Shown here: positions 24,601 through 34,900 of the stretch, in pieces
Numbering within the stretch: position 1 is the first letter of the stretch
Layout: each line of letters opens with the position of its first letter
Source of the DNA: Acanthaster planci
Taxonomy: Eukaryota; Echinodermata; Asteroidea; Valvatida; Acanthasteridae
Reading direction: 5' to 3'
Length of the DNA stretch: 64,000 nucleotides
Assembly: GCF_001949145.1 (NCBI RefSeq)
Contig: NW_019091628.1
Location: 148,873-212,872, forward strand
The notes under the pieces: model-generated
What the model was told of the DNA's origin: nothing
What the model saw: only the letters and a program-made list of their open reading frames with translations
The model's database searches: none
Made by a program: the position numbers and the translations under genes

Positions 24601-25427
24601 TTTTAATCATTTTTTTTTGCAGCATATCGGAGAGGATGTTGACCTTGATGAGAGCTTCTCAAAGTAAGTGAATTCCTTTTTTTTTATCAAAGTTGGCCCA
24701 TGCTGTAATGATTGCTGTAATTCTCAGCAGCCCATGTGTAAAAACGTCTTTCATGAAATCCTCCAGCACTGCCCACACAAGGGCTTAACTACAGGAAGAG
24801 GGCTTTGAAAACCATTATTGTTTATTTAATGGATTTTGCAGATAGAAACACCCGCCATGTGTTTGAATACAAATGTGGGTTTACCTGAATTTAAACAACC
24901 ACTTCTCGTTTCGTATTGGAGTTGTCCCGTATTGGAGTTGTCCCGTCTACATTCCAACGTGGCCTTCCTTACTAATGAAAGTACAAAATATCTAAACTAG
25001 GGAATTAGACCTTTTGTGCTGGCAGAAAATTAATGACGTGTGACCAGTTGCTGCAAGGGGAAAATGAAAGAACAAAATGAAGCTTATGACAAAAGGGAAA
25101 CGTTTGCAGAACCCAGCTTGCAAACAAGCTGACTTAGAAATAATTATTTGATTGGAAAAAAAAGGAAATTTTTAAAAAAATTTCCAGACCTATTTCACAA
25201 GCAACTGTGGAATTCTTACAGTTTGGAATTTTTACTGGTATTATTTTTCGGTATCAATCAGGTTGGCGGAGTGTCGGTCTAATCCTCAACTGCTGGACAT
25301 CAACGTACGGAGGACGCAGTTTGATGCCGACATCATTGTCCATTTCCAGGGGAACAAGACAGAGCGCGATCAACTCCTCGAATCCAGATCGAGTGAGAAC
25401 TTTCAGTTTGATTTGCAGTCAACTTGA
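6607..25427 (+). CDS. LDLRAP1: LDLRAP1 (ARH)-like endocytic adaptor with a PTB domain (gene span, 9 exons)
   Basis: The spliced product is 361 residues (human ARH has 308). Exons: 6607-6643, 15803-15945, 17753-17868, 21060-21177, 21966-22080, 22459-22608, 23377-23576, 24623-24663, 25262-25427. Residues ~13-160 form the PTB domain: YAKYLGMCLV, VSLTVTPKAIIQT, RISYCAADK, KVFAFIA, ECHAYLCSKRK and LTLTVAQAFNIAFELW. In ARH this domain binds FxNPxY tails of LDL-family receptors. Residues ~190-300 are Ser/Pro-rich. DLDESFSKLAECR matches the [DE]-x-F-x-x-L-x-x-x-R motif by which ARH binds the AP-2 beta appendage. I see no clear LLDLE-type clathrin box. All eight junctions keep frame, and the nine-exon layout agrees with the human gene. 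The protein is cytosolic, at clathrin-coated pits. Ending in exon 9 is the simplest model; extra 3' exons are not excluded. Confidence 0.88.
8858..8889. repeat. AAAT microsatellite
   Basis: About eight tandem AAAT/AAAC tetranucleotides within LDLRAP1-like intron 1. Confidence 0.85.
10171..10258. repeat. 22-base tandem repeat, four units
   Basis: Four direct copies of a 22-base unit built on ATGGTCCCAACCAAGTCA plus a variable CACGTG/CATGCG/CATGTG end. The two middle units carry a perfect CACGTG E-box. Confidence 0.9.
10919..11162. mobile_element. Fold-back (MITE-like) element in LDLRAP1 intron 1
   Basis: Terminal inverted arms of about 41 bases (10919-10960 and 11119-11162) share GGCCGTTTTCC at the tips and GGCTCCGTCTCAGGCTTC inside. 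The roughly 160-base interior is non-coding. Confidence 0.75.
13276..13502. repeat. 31-base tandem repeat, about seven units
   Basis: Direct copies of a 31-base unit (CCTTGTGGAGACCTATACAC followed by CTTTAGAAATT). One unit is internally deleted (about 13435-13458). Inverted fragments of the same word (GTCTCCACAAGG, GTCTCCACAAC) follow at 13518-13633. The copies are contiguous without unique spacers, so this is not a CRISPR array. Confidence 0.92.
15803..15945 (+). CDS. LDLRAP1: LDLRAP1-like exon 2 (PTB N-terminal part)
   Basis: The acceptor is CTTCAG before 15803 and the donor is GTAAGT at 15946. It encodes DDWERSKEPVLEGVTFYAKY and LGMCLV. This aligns with the ENWTDTRETLLEG and KYLGMTLV region of ARH, the first strands of the PTB fold. 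Confidence 0.9.
17500..17552 (+). mobile_element. SINE 3' tail-like fragment
   Basis: The stretch around GCGCTATATAAAACTGTATT followed by TTATTA repeats resembles the common 3' tail of marine-animal SINEs and their partner LINEs. The body is not clear, so this is a fragment at most. Confidence 0.4.
17553..17635. repeat. Perfect 35-base inverted repeat (hairpin) with a 13-base loop
   Basis: The arms 17553-17587 and 17601-17635 are exact reverse complements (core ACGGTTTGCCCGTACCCAAC). The element sits in LDLRAP1-like intron 2, 118 bases upstream of exon 3. Confidence 0.93.
17753..17868 (+). CDS. LDLRAP1: LDLRAP1-like exon 3 (PTB)
   Basis: The acceptor is TTCCAG and the donor is GTACGG at 17869. 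It encodes KKVSLTVTPKAIIQT and VQEVSIHR, the PTB strands after the first helix. It ends in phase 2. Confidence 0.9.
20079..20325. mobile_element. Fold-back element, family B (GGGGCCAATTTCAT termini), copy 1
   Basis: It begins GGGGCCAATTTCATTGCGCC and ends with the inverted form (CTATGAAATTGGCCCC). Inside are CTTGACAAATCAGGTTACC and the inverted GGTAACC near the other side. Other copies lie at about 36811-37041 and 45846-46091. Confidence 0.8.
21060..21177 (+). CDS. LDLRAP1: LDLRAP1-like exon 4 (PTB core)
   Basis: The acceptor is CGGCAG and the donor is GTAAGT at 21178. It encodes ISYCAADKTSDNKVFAFIA and ALECHAYLCSKRKI, the most conserved PTB segment, near-identical in pattern to ARH (ISYCTADK, CHAFLCTKRK). 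Confidence 0.93.
21731..21860. repeat. Inverted-repeat-rich segment with the palindrome CTCGTGTTAACACGAG
   Basis: A 16-base perfect palindrome lies at 21751-21766. Around it are repeated GTTCGAACG/GCTCGAACG words and three copies of GAGTATACTC in both orientations. It looks like the end of a DNA element, 100 bases upstream of LDLRAP1-like exon 5. Confidence 0.55.
21966..22080 (+). CDS. LDLRAP1: LDLRAP1-like exon 5 (PTB C-terminal helix)
   Basis: The acceptor is ATGCAG and the donor is GTATGA at 22081. It encodes AEALTLTVAQAFNIAFELW, the helix that closes the PTB domain, followed by a charged KEEQD stretch. Confidence 0.92.
22459..22608 (+). CDS. LDLRAP1: LDLRAP1-like exon 6 (Ser/Pro-rich linker)
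   Basis: The acceptor is CCACAG and the donor is GTGAGC at 22609. The exon is low-complexity and rich in Ser and Pro (for example SSKSTSSSNGRDEACWSS and LPPSLDPPPSS). Phase 1 at both ends keeps frame with its neighbours. Confidence 0.82.
23377..23576 (+). CDS. LDLRAP1: LDLRAP1-like exon 7 (proline-rich linker)
   Basis: The acceptor is CTTCAG and the donor is GTGAGT at 23577. It encodes a proline-rich PVVPPRRPTGMPRF stretch (a possible SH3 ligand by pattern) and then GIDSSLDSKEMDATAKLLEN. Confidence 0.85.
24310..24440. repeat. Dispersed repeat, copy 1
   Basis: It shares ATGAAAGTGAGGCTTGGAAC, then TTCAGAGAACAAGATCAAAA and a following AATAAGGC-type word, in the same order, with 27250-27375. 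The copies are diverged, and I see no terminal repeats. Confidence 0.6.
24623..24663 (+). CDS. LDLRAP1: LDLRAP1-like exon 8 (start of the AP-2 motif)
   Basis: A 41-base exon with a poly-T acceptor and a GTAAGT donor at 24664. It encodes GEDVDLDESFSK, the first half of the AP-2 beta-appendage motif. Confidence 0.87.
25262..25427 (+). CDS. LDLRAP1: LDLRAP1-like exon 9 (terminal)
   Basis: It continues the AP-2 motif with LAECRSNPQLLD, aligning with LAQSRTNPQVLD of ARH. The frame reads on to ESRSSENFQFDLQST and a TGA at 25425-25427. A possible GTGAGA donor at 25393 could extend the gene to further exons. I prefer termination here because human ARH also ends in the exon that starts at this position. 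Confidence 0.72.
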
Positions 25428-25929
25428 AATTTGAAGAAAGTGAAACTCATTATATCCAGACGTGAAAACTTATTGATGCACCGGTAAATATGGATGTAAA
25501 GTGACACTTCAAACTACTGTTATTTTTTCATGGCACGAAAAATTACCGGCCTATAAAAAAAAGCAAATTCACAAGCTGTAATTATCTGCATAATTTGGAG
25601 TGAATTGAAGTCATTTCTCTCCTTTGGTGTAAAGTGAAAAAATTAGCTGTGTAAATGAAAATTGAAGAAGTTAATTGAAAATGACGCATACTTGCAACAT
25701 GCTACGTGTACAAGTTTGCATGGAACATGTACTCTCAATCTTTTAATGTGAAAATATTTTTGAGGTTATATTAATCTCACTATAAGCATGCCAAGCATGT
25801 GTTCATGGCTCAATATGTATTGGCAGAATTAATGTAGAAAAGAGCCGGAATAATTTTTGTTTCTTTTGAAAATTTAAAAATGTGGAAGCATGGCTGATGT
25901 GCTTTAAAAACTATTTATTGTACTGGTAT

Positions 25930-25990
25930 GGTGTTCCAGAGGTCGCAGGTTCAAATCCCGCTCCAGTCAATTTCTTTGTTCATCTTTATA
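25930..25990 (+). mobile_element. SINE fragment with a B-box-like word
   Basis: The stretch GGTTCAAATCCCGCTCCAGT, followed by CAATTTCTTTGTTCAT, is typical of tRNA-derived marine SINEs (B box plus the start of the body). No A box or tRNA fold is visible. Confidence 0.5.
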
Positions 25991-26689
25991 ATAATATAAA
26001 CTATTTATTTGACAACATTGCAGTCAAACCTGCATTAACCATGCATAGAGAGCCAGGTACATGTATGTGCACTTGATGGTGTTTTGCAAGGATATGCGTG
26101 TACCTGTCCGTACCTGTTATCTTGCCCTCAAAGATAGCGTTCTCTTCATGTGTATTTTCGGCCCATGATGCTGGAGTTTGGCTGCGGTTTCACAGGACCT
26201 AATTTCATGCTTCTGCTAACCACAGATTTCCGTGGCAGTGGATCTCCATTGAGCTCTGACATGGGCCGTGTCTAAGTTACATAACTGTGGCTTGAAATTA
26301 CACACTGCATAACGGGAAGCCGCTGCCGCTGCTGCCACAGATCCAAGCATAATTTAAAGATGCAGCCAAGTAATTCGGACATGGCCTAAGGTTGCTAAGC
26401 AAAGAAAAAAGCACAGAAAATACTCGCTTAGCGGGAAAGGCTCACTTACCAAAACGCTGTGAGGTTTATATTGCCTGTGACTGGTCCTCTGCTGATTTTT
26501 GCTTAACACATAAACCTCAAAGCAGTATATGCTCAGAGCTCAAGTGTAGAATGTTATTTTTAATATCTCCTTGAGCATAGACCCTTTTGTTACAGGACGT
26601 CCCCCCAACAAATACATGTCCACCAAAATTCTGTGCTAACCCATGAAATACACCTTTTATATGGCCAGTTTTTTTTATTCAGCCAGGGT

Positions 26690-26895
26690 ACCAGTGAACT
26701 GGTCCCCCTAGGGCCTAGAGAAGGTAGACAATTTTGTTCAGTACTGCCGTAGAGGTGGGAAGAAAAACCCCCAGGTACATATAAACCCAGGGAATCAGTT
26801 AAGGACCGAAAACCCAATCCAAGTGTCTGCCTTGATGGGATTTGAACCCCAAGCAGCAGAAGTGGAAGGCGGGGAGGGTAAGTGTGCACTTGGCA
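26690..26895 (-). mobile_element. tRNA-derived SINE, minus strand
   Basis: On the minus strand a B-box-like GGGGTTCAAATCCCATCAAG is followed by TTGGATTGGGTTTTCGGTCC and a body with CCTGGGTTTATATGTACCTG. This layout is like the element at 3183 but on the other strand. The ends are approximate. Confidence 0.55.
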
Positions 26896-27249
26896 CATTT
26901 TGCTTTCCTTTGCTTACTTTTGTAGTAGGTAATTTTCCACCCGAATAAGCAGAGATTCCTTTGCTTACATGTATGTGTAAGCGGAATCATGAGTTTGGGC
27001 CCTGACCTGGGCTCCTTTTGCAGTTGAGTTAGTAATGCTTTTTTTCTGTAGCTCTGTTGGTTTAACGAGAGCCACATATCATTAACTTTTAATCAGGTCT
27101 GACTGGTAAGAATGGACTTTACTTGGGAGTCGGACATACTGAAATTGAAAGTGAAGTTACATGTTATTCTTGATATTGAAGAATAACACGAAATATCCTG
27201 TGAAAGCTAGTGAGTTCATATTTGTGACAAACACACTTTGATTAATACA

Positions 27250-27375
27250 AAATGAAAGTGAGGCTTAGAACCTACATGAACTCAGAATTAGTCTGATACC
27301 ACCTATTCAACAGTTAACAGTTTATGAAACGATTCAGTGAACAAGACCAAAAATGACTTCCTCAGGAATAAGGCC
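27250..27375. repeat. Dispersed repeat, copy 2
   Basis: A second, diverged copy of the repeat at 24310-24440: AAAGTGAGGCTTAGAAC, TTCAGTGAACAAGACCAAAA and GGAATAAGGCC occur in the same order and spacing. Confidence 0.6.
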
Positions 27376-30210
27376 AATTGTTAAAGCACACCAGCTTTTT
27401 TAATGCATCCAGAGAACTTGATAGCCGCAGCATGTAGTAACACAAGACCATGGCAAAGGGCTGTGGCTGTTGGCTAGCCACTTTCCTAGGCACATGTGCT
27501 GTAGGCAATCAATGTAAGGATGCGGCTGTGGATTTGGCCTAGCAAGAAAGAGGCTTCTAAGCCATAATACTGTGCTGTTTGTAACATGACACAACACATA
27601 CATGTACATGTATGTTGGCAAACTAGAAACCCCATCTGTAGAGTACGGAAGTGTGATATCCTTTTCAACCAGGAAGTGTAATGCACATGTATGGAGTTTG
27701 CATGCATGTTTGGTTCACATGCTAATGCCTTTTTTGCACATAAATGTACCAGTGACATATTCACCTCTATACTCTGCCTTAGGTCACAGGTGTATGTTCA
27801 TAGAAACTACCCAGCGCCTCATTTTCGCTATAATCAAGATGGACCCTTTGCTTTGCACAAGCAGAAAATTAAAGTAACACCAATCAAGTAGAAAGGGAAA
27901 GTGAAATGTATAATCCATTGTAAATAATTGCATGCTCGTGCACATTGTTCATTAATTGACACATTTGATTGTGTGTAAATTACTTCAGAGAGGAAATTGA
28001 AGTTGCTTAATGCTTAATGCAAACTGCTGTATAGTGAATTTACATTTGGACTAGATCTGATCTGTTGTTATCAATCAAAGGAATTGACAGGGAACTTATC
28101 AAGAGTCGATTCATATATTTTAAAAACCACTCAACCATTGATCTTTCCACTTCGAGTTGAAGCACTCCCTCACCGGCCAAAGAAAGACAGGCTGGTGGGA
28201 AGTTTTCCACTCAGGCTCATGCACTAAAGACTACATTCAAATGCTCTTGCATGCTTAGCGCATCCTGGGCCAAAAATGCATAACAAACCTTCACATGTAT
28301 ACACAGGATTTGCTACTGGGCAAAAACGGCAAATACTGAGATGAGCCGGAGATTAACTGGACATAAATCTCTGAAGACAGCCTAAACTAATCTGAAGACT
28401 TGTGTTCTCTTCCCCCCCCTCCCCGTCCCTTTTGCCCCTCCCTTCCACTTTCAAGTTCTGAACCTTCCTTTAACCCAGTGTACACCTTGATATGTTGAGA
28501 ACACTCAGAACTTAGGACAGACATCATTGAGGCTGTTAATTTTAATGCCGGGGGGGGGGGGGTTGTTGTTGAGAAAAGACTTTTGGTGGTCCAGAGTATT
28601 TTCCTTTTCTTTTGTCTGTTTCCTTATTTTGTCTGTGTCAGTACCTGCAAAGTGTCTGTAACTTTTATTTAGGTTTTAAATTTTTGAAGAACAGAAATGT
28701 CAAATTATTATTTATTGATATGCTTGTCTTTTCTGTTAGTTTTTAAGTTAGCCCTGAATTCACCTTTTTCTGATATTAGGTTTATTTGAAAGCAAACTAC
28801 ATTCAGGTGAGTCTCCTCTACTGTCATTGAATTTTTTTTTGGAGGAATTATAAGAAATGCACATTAGTTTATAAATTTCATCACACAGTGAAATAAATGC
28901 CGTTAGCGTGGCTGTGTGTTTTCTTATTTATGGATTTGCAGAGTAAAACTTTCTGCTTGGAAAGAAAAAAGGGATTGTTTTTTAGCATATTTGGAACCAT
29001 TTCTGAGCGCAAGTTCAGCACGCCCCCGAAACAACTTTAATTTGTAACACGGATCATTAGGGTGTTGGTTATCTTGAATTGCACTTAACGCCTGGTCAAC
29101 TTTCTGAGAGGGCATTGTTCTCAGATGTGGTAAATTTTAGAAGTGTAAATTCTCAATTTAATTGCTGGACCAGGGATTGGAGTTAAACTCAAGTTCAAAC
29201 TAGCTTTTTTGAGGATTAGTTGCTTTTGATCCATGAAAAACTCTAGAACAATGTAATGTTCACATGTTGAAAGAATGGAATGTAAATAGTATTTCTTAGG
29301 ACAGTTTCTACCTTCCCAAAAAACCGCACAAAATTATTGTTACCAGTTCTGCCACCCCACTTTCAATGTTCATTATGGTTGGAATGTAAGGTACATGTAC
29401 ATTTGTTCTGTTATTGAGTGCTAATGTTGATTTTTAAAAATACCCGAATGGAATATTTGTATTTCTTCTATAAATGTCATCTCTAAATTACAGGAACTCC
29501 AAAATCCTTAACCCTTTGGATCAGCTGAAACTCGCTGCTATTAAGGTATATTTTATCCTCTGAACTTACTGCTTGTGTTTTTGTGTTGCGTTTTTACGAG
29601 TTCAGTGTGTTTTAGAATTGTATTTTTCATTTTATTTATTTTACTTTAGTTTACAGAGGTATGAATGTATCCTGGAAAAGACAATAATAATAAGTTATAT
29701 TCAAGTGCTGATTGAATTAAATCCTGGAGGAATGAGGCATCGCAGTTTGCTCTGAGTGGCAGGGGACATTTTTGTCGGGTGCAATGCAGTGCCACACCTG
29801 GGGGACCCCTCAGAGACTTGATTTCGCTCGTCGCCCAGCACTACGTTGAGCAGAGCAGCGAGGGTAAATTTCTGCCAGGCGTGCGAGCTCGCTCAATGTG
29901 GCGGTGGGTTTCGGTCTGAACCCCCCCCCCTTCAGCCTACAAAGGCATACCCACAGCCACAGGTCCCTTGTGACTTCTGAAACGCAGGTGGTTATTTCGT
30001 ATAAAATTATAACGGGTTCGGGCGTGAATGGCATAATCTTGCACAATCCAACACTAGCAATGTTTCCTCCAAAAATAATGGAAAAGAAACGACCCTCACA
30101 AATCAAAACGACAGAGGAAGAGTGAGCACACTAAAGCGGAGGGAATATCAATGACAAGATTGAAAGATCTCGTTCAATCTGACAGTCTGCTCTGTCGGAT
30201 TCAGATTACA

Positions 30211-30260
30211 TTTAAAGCATGGAGGAAGGAACACATGTGTTCCTTCCTCCATGTTTAAAG
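30211..30260. repeat. Long near-perfect palindrome centred on ACATGT
   Basis: The 36 bases at 30218-30253 read the same on both strands (half-site CATGGAGGAAGGAACACA). TTTAAA flanks both sides. Single half-sites of the same word occur near 5282, 5612 and 33268. Confidence 0.85.
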
Positions 30261-31933
30261 CAAGATATGGGATCGAGAGAATCCCCTTCCCATTGTACTG
30301 TGTTGGTCCATGGGTGGTCATTGTTCGACCAGAATTTTAGGAATTCTTTTCAGACATCTAGGGGGGATGTTTTAGGTAACAACAGTCTAGAATGTCTGTG
30401 TATAGAATTTGGACATGTGGGGGGGGGGGTACCTCTCTGTTCCATATCTTTCCGGGTATATCGGATCACAGCAGAGTTTAACCGTTCATTGTTCGAAACG
30501 TCATTCTGTAACTCTTTATTAGCTGGGCAAGTTTTGTTTTATGTGCTGACCGTCTAACCTGGTTAGAAGTCTGACAACCTATCCCACTACTATCCGACAG
30601 GGGAGAATATTTATTTGGGATATTCGATTAGTGGACCGACGTATCAGTTGCACTTTTCCTCCTTAAAAAAAAAATCTAATCTGTGTCGAGAAGGCCAACA
30701 GAGGGCGGTGCACTAATTTTACCATGGCCGTCGTTGATTTTTTTCAGTGGAAAAAACTCTGTAATCCCCGTGAGAAACAAGACACCAGTTCACGCTGTAG
30801 ATTTGTTTGCCTTTATTGATTACAGTCATTATGACGCGTCCAAGGCCCATTGACATATTTTAGGGATATTCGTCATAAAAATGTGGACAGTTTCTATTGC
30901 GGGCAGTATGTCCGCTCCCTGAAAGGCTCGATTTCAAGGCTTGACGAACCATCCCTTCCAAATTGGGGGAACAGTTTTTAGAAGGGATTTCTTTATCAGG
31001 GTGGTTCAAATACGGAATAAGTGACCCAAACATGCCGTTTTACGTACAGTTTTGGCTATGAAAATATGAACAGGTTGGAAAACGGTAGTTTTGTCATAAA
31101 ATTGATAAAATCACAAAATGCTTAATCTTCAGGACGAGCATAAAATTAATTCCTAAGCTTGCGAATTCGTCATAACAGTCTTGACGATCATATTTAAAAG
31201 TTCCAATTGACTAAAAATGAACCATCCAAATCTCTTTCTGGGTATAAAGCATGCAATGTATTCACTATCAAACACAATAGGGCATTTATCGATTCGTTTG
31301 GAATCAAAAACAAAGAATGAATATTGATTATTTCACTGTCTTTATCCCACACCTGTCAACTTACGTCCGCCTCAGCACAGCGACAATTTTGTATTGCTTC
31401 ATCCATCAACACAGCGGAAAGGACGGACCCTTCCCAATTTATAATCATTTCTCCTTTTGAGCGTTTGGGAGTAATAAGATAGGTAAGAATTTTCATTCTT
31501 TCGCCCATTTTTTCATCACGATGAAGTAAATATTATTTACTTTAAAAACGATATCGAAAGGAATAAAATAAACAAGGCAATTTACTTTGCTCGACTGTGC
31601 GTGCAGTGTTATGAGAGTTATTTTTCCATCGATTGGATGATATCGATTTTGTTACATCCCTTTCTAGACATTTTCAGCGCTATGATTTATGTAGTTTTAC
31701 GCCAATCTTCAGATACTTTGAACGAATAAATGCCGTCGATAGGCTTTTGTGGTTTTGTCTGTGAGTACAGTTATTAATTGTAACCACTTTGTTGAACAGA
31801 AAGAGCTTAACTTGTCGGCCAATTTAGATGTGCATTGAATTGAATCAGAACGATTCCATGATCTGAGCGAAGTGTTTTCGGAAAACACTGCACGAAATAA
31901 GGAAAATGACATCAATTTTATTAATTCTTCCAG

Positions 31934-34900
31934 CTTGCCAAGTGACGCCTGTCCCTCAACTCAGCGTCACGAGGCAATGATGCCGCCGGACAAGTCCCGA
32001 CTCAAGCCCAGCACTTTCCTGCTGGCAGCCGTGCTGATCGCTCTTGCCCGTAAGTACATCGATAAAATGACATTATTCTATCGTTCGACAGTAGTTAATG
32101 ATGCTCATTTTCGATCAAACTGACAGGCAAAGTTCTGATGAATTTTAATTACGTTTGGCCTTTTCCAGCCCGTGCCCTAAGCATATTTTCTTAAACTATC
32201 AAGCAAGACGCTCTTTGTTTTAAAATCGAAGCCAGTTCATCGACAAAATAGGAAGGGAAATTAATATGAGTTGATGGTTTCTCACGGGAAGAAGGTCACA
32301 AATAGACATTACAAATCGAGATGGTAGACTGTAAAAGAAAGGTTTTCTTTCTCTCGTCTTGTCAGCTAATTTTATTAAAGGGTTAAAGGAGGATTAAAGA
32401 CAGCAGATTGCTTCCGACGAACATTTTCAAACTTATTTAAAAAATAAAGATGTATTTTGTCGTTGATACCCGCCCCGGCTCCACCCCGTCCAGGAACCAC
32501 GGCAGGTTTCGTCAACATGCAAATTAAATACGCCTGCGAAGGAGAGATTCTCCGCCTGGACTGCGGAGAGAAGTTCATCAAGGTGTGGAGCGCCCTGTAC
32601 GGCCGTGCCAATCCAACCATCTGCCAGGAGGACCTGATGGCACCCCTCCCCGCCCCCTGCAGGGCCGACAAGTCCAACTTCGAGACGATCCGCCACTGTG
32701 ACGGCAACCATACCTGCGAGGTGCAGGCGGCTAATTCCGTCTTCGGGGAGGCGTGCGACAGCATCAAGAAATATCTGCAGGTGGAGTACTACTGCCGCAG
32801 CGAGACACCGTCGGAATGCAATCCAAGAGGTACCCTGAAATATACTGAGCTCTTTGATCTGTGATTATGTTGAAATAATTGTGATGGGCAGGACCATTGA
32901 GGACAAGACTACTCCTCGACGGTACGAGTTGTTCGGCAAGGGTCCCCCTTTGGTTAATTTAATAGAGCTGGACAGACTATAGAGGGCGTTCTTCTGTCAA
33001 AACTCAGTACAGTACTATAATCTTCCGGGAAACTTGAAACAGGTACGCGGTGTCGCGACATAATGACAAAATCCAAGGAAACACTGCTCTTCATTTTGGT
33101 AACCTGAGAAAATTCTGTTATTGTCTGCTCGAAGCAGTATATTCGGAGGGTATATCTTAAATGAAATGATAGATATTCGGTTATTATGGAGAACCATGAT
33201 AACATGTTTCCTTGCTCTGCCGGGGCCTGCGTATAATTATTGTAACGCCACGTTCGGTTGACACGGAGGGGGTGTTCCTTCCTCCATGATTAAACTTAGA
33301 GGGCATTCCTTTCTTCCTCTAGGATAGGCTCGTGGGAATCTTTTGTGCGTTCATTGTCATTAAATCTCAATAACAAAGCATGTCCTCTGGGAGGGCGCTC
33401 CATGCAGGCCCTCTATTTTTCCTATGCAATCCACAGTGAAACTTGGCCTGGCACACGCTGACATCACTGAGTACTTAGTAATAGTAAAGTTAGTCATGGT
33501 ACTAGGCCTACTGCCTAGTGTGACCACCTTCATGGTGTGACTGGATGTACCTGAGTCCTGGTGAAAGTTCCATGTACGGTACAATAAGATAGATGAATGC
33601 CGCTTGACATCCTGTAGGCTGTGCAAATGCTTGCATTATGATTAAATGGTCTGAAAAATTGTGTTTTCCCATGTGAATCCCTCAATATTTTCCGTGCTAA
33701 ATGTTTATGCTTTAACTTAACATTGCTAATCGGTAAATTGGAGGAAAAATTGGTTGTGTCTGTTTGTAGAATATTTATTTCTCTTTCCAAATTGACGTGT
33801 TCTACAGTCCTTTCATGACTCAAGAAATCAATGTCATTTTTTATTTCAGACTCTCCAACGTACAACACCAAGTATGCGTGCGATGGCACCGACTTGGTGC
33901 TGGAGTGCCCCAACCCAGGGGAAGTCATCAAGATCCTGGACGCCAACTACGGCCGGCAGGGCTCCGACGTCAACTGTACCTACCGGCCTGGCATTGATGA
34001 CATTTTCTGCGACGACGACACGGGGGAGTCCTTTGAGCACGTGTGCCTGGAATGCCGCGGCAAGGACGAGTGTACGGTCCCTGTGGGCCCCCAAGAGTTC
34101 AAGGATCGCTGTCTGAACACCAACAAATACCTCTCGGTGCAGTACGTCTGCGTCTCGACAGATGCTGAAGAAGAAGGTAATGGATGACATGTGTAGCTGT
34201 GATGTGTAATGGGTGTTCTTGGCGTGTTTCATGAGCTTTCTTTACTGAAGCACATTGTATCCATGGGCAAATGTGCTATGCAGATCTGTTCATTAATATT
34301 TTTATTACTGTCCATGGACTTTAACTTGATGTTAACGGTAGTGAATAACATTCGTTTTTTTTAATGTAATTTCACAAAATTGCCTGATTGTAGGGTTTGT
34401 AATTTTTATCATTCGCTTTAACATTCAAGTCGACGGATCACATCCAACATAGTAGGCAGTAATTTGGTGGCTTTTGGAATGAGTGTGTCAGGACAGCTCT
34501 ACGTACATGTAGGCTTTTGATTGTGGGAAAAATCATAGATCAAGCTGACATATTGGGTCTTTAAGATGAATGGCGCTCTAAAGGAGCGGTCTGGGACTCC
34601 ACACAGGGAAAAAGTTAAGGAGATATGTACGATCAATCAGACCATCATTAAACTATCACAAATTTACAAGCTTTCCAATGATCTGTAAGCAAAAATGTCT
34701 CACTTATGGCGGGTCCTATAACTGGTCTATAACTGGATTTGTGTCCGGCAGTGTTACCCAACCAGATCTTACAACTCAGGCAACCCTTACGGGACCTCCA
34801 GTGGTTATTTGACGCCTTTCGTTTTTTTCTTAAACTTGATGATTGTACAGACGAAGAAGACGAGCGCGATACGCCTCAGGGAAGCGAACTCCCTGAGGAA

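Larger units (their letters stand above)
25428..31933. other. Intergenic stretch between the LDLRAP1-like gene and the large secreted-protein gene
   Basis: AT-rich with scattered repeats: a SINE tail near 25930, a minus-strand SINE (26690-26895), a diverged dispersed repeat (27250-27375) and a long palindrome (30211-30260). Short splice-bounded candidates (27781-27890, 28780-28806, 29494-29528) exist, but none gives a convincing protein. The right end must hold the 5' UTR and promoter of the large gene; no TATA-like box stands out. Confidence 0.6.

Noticed and set aside
27781-27890. A splice-acceptor-bounded ORF ending ...KQKIKVTPIK, as an LDLRAP1 3' exon
   Set aside because: Its open frame does not match the phase left by the exon 9 donor, and termination in exon 9 fits the human gene layout.
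28780-29528. Candidate LDLRAP1 3' exons 28780-28806 and 29494-29528
   Set aside because: They are phase-compatible with a GTGAGA donor at 25393 and would end GTPKSLTLWIS, but they have no similarity to ARH. Kept only as a possible alternative end.
29810-30106. A 98-codon minus-strand ORF
   Set aside because: Mixed composition, no family and no splice logic. It overlaps a GC-patterned stretch that may be repeat-derived.
33846-34232. A 128-codon minus-strand ORF opposite exon 3
   Set aside because: It is the antisense shadow of the SUEL domain 2 exon.
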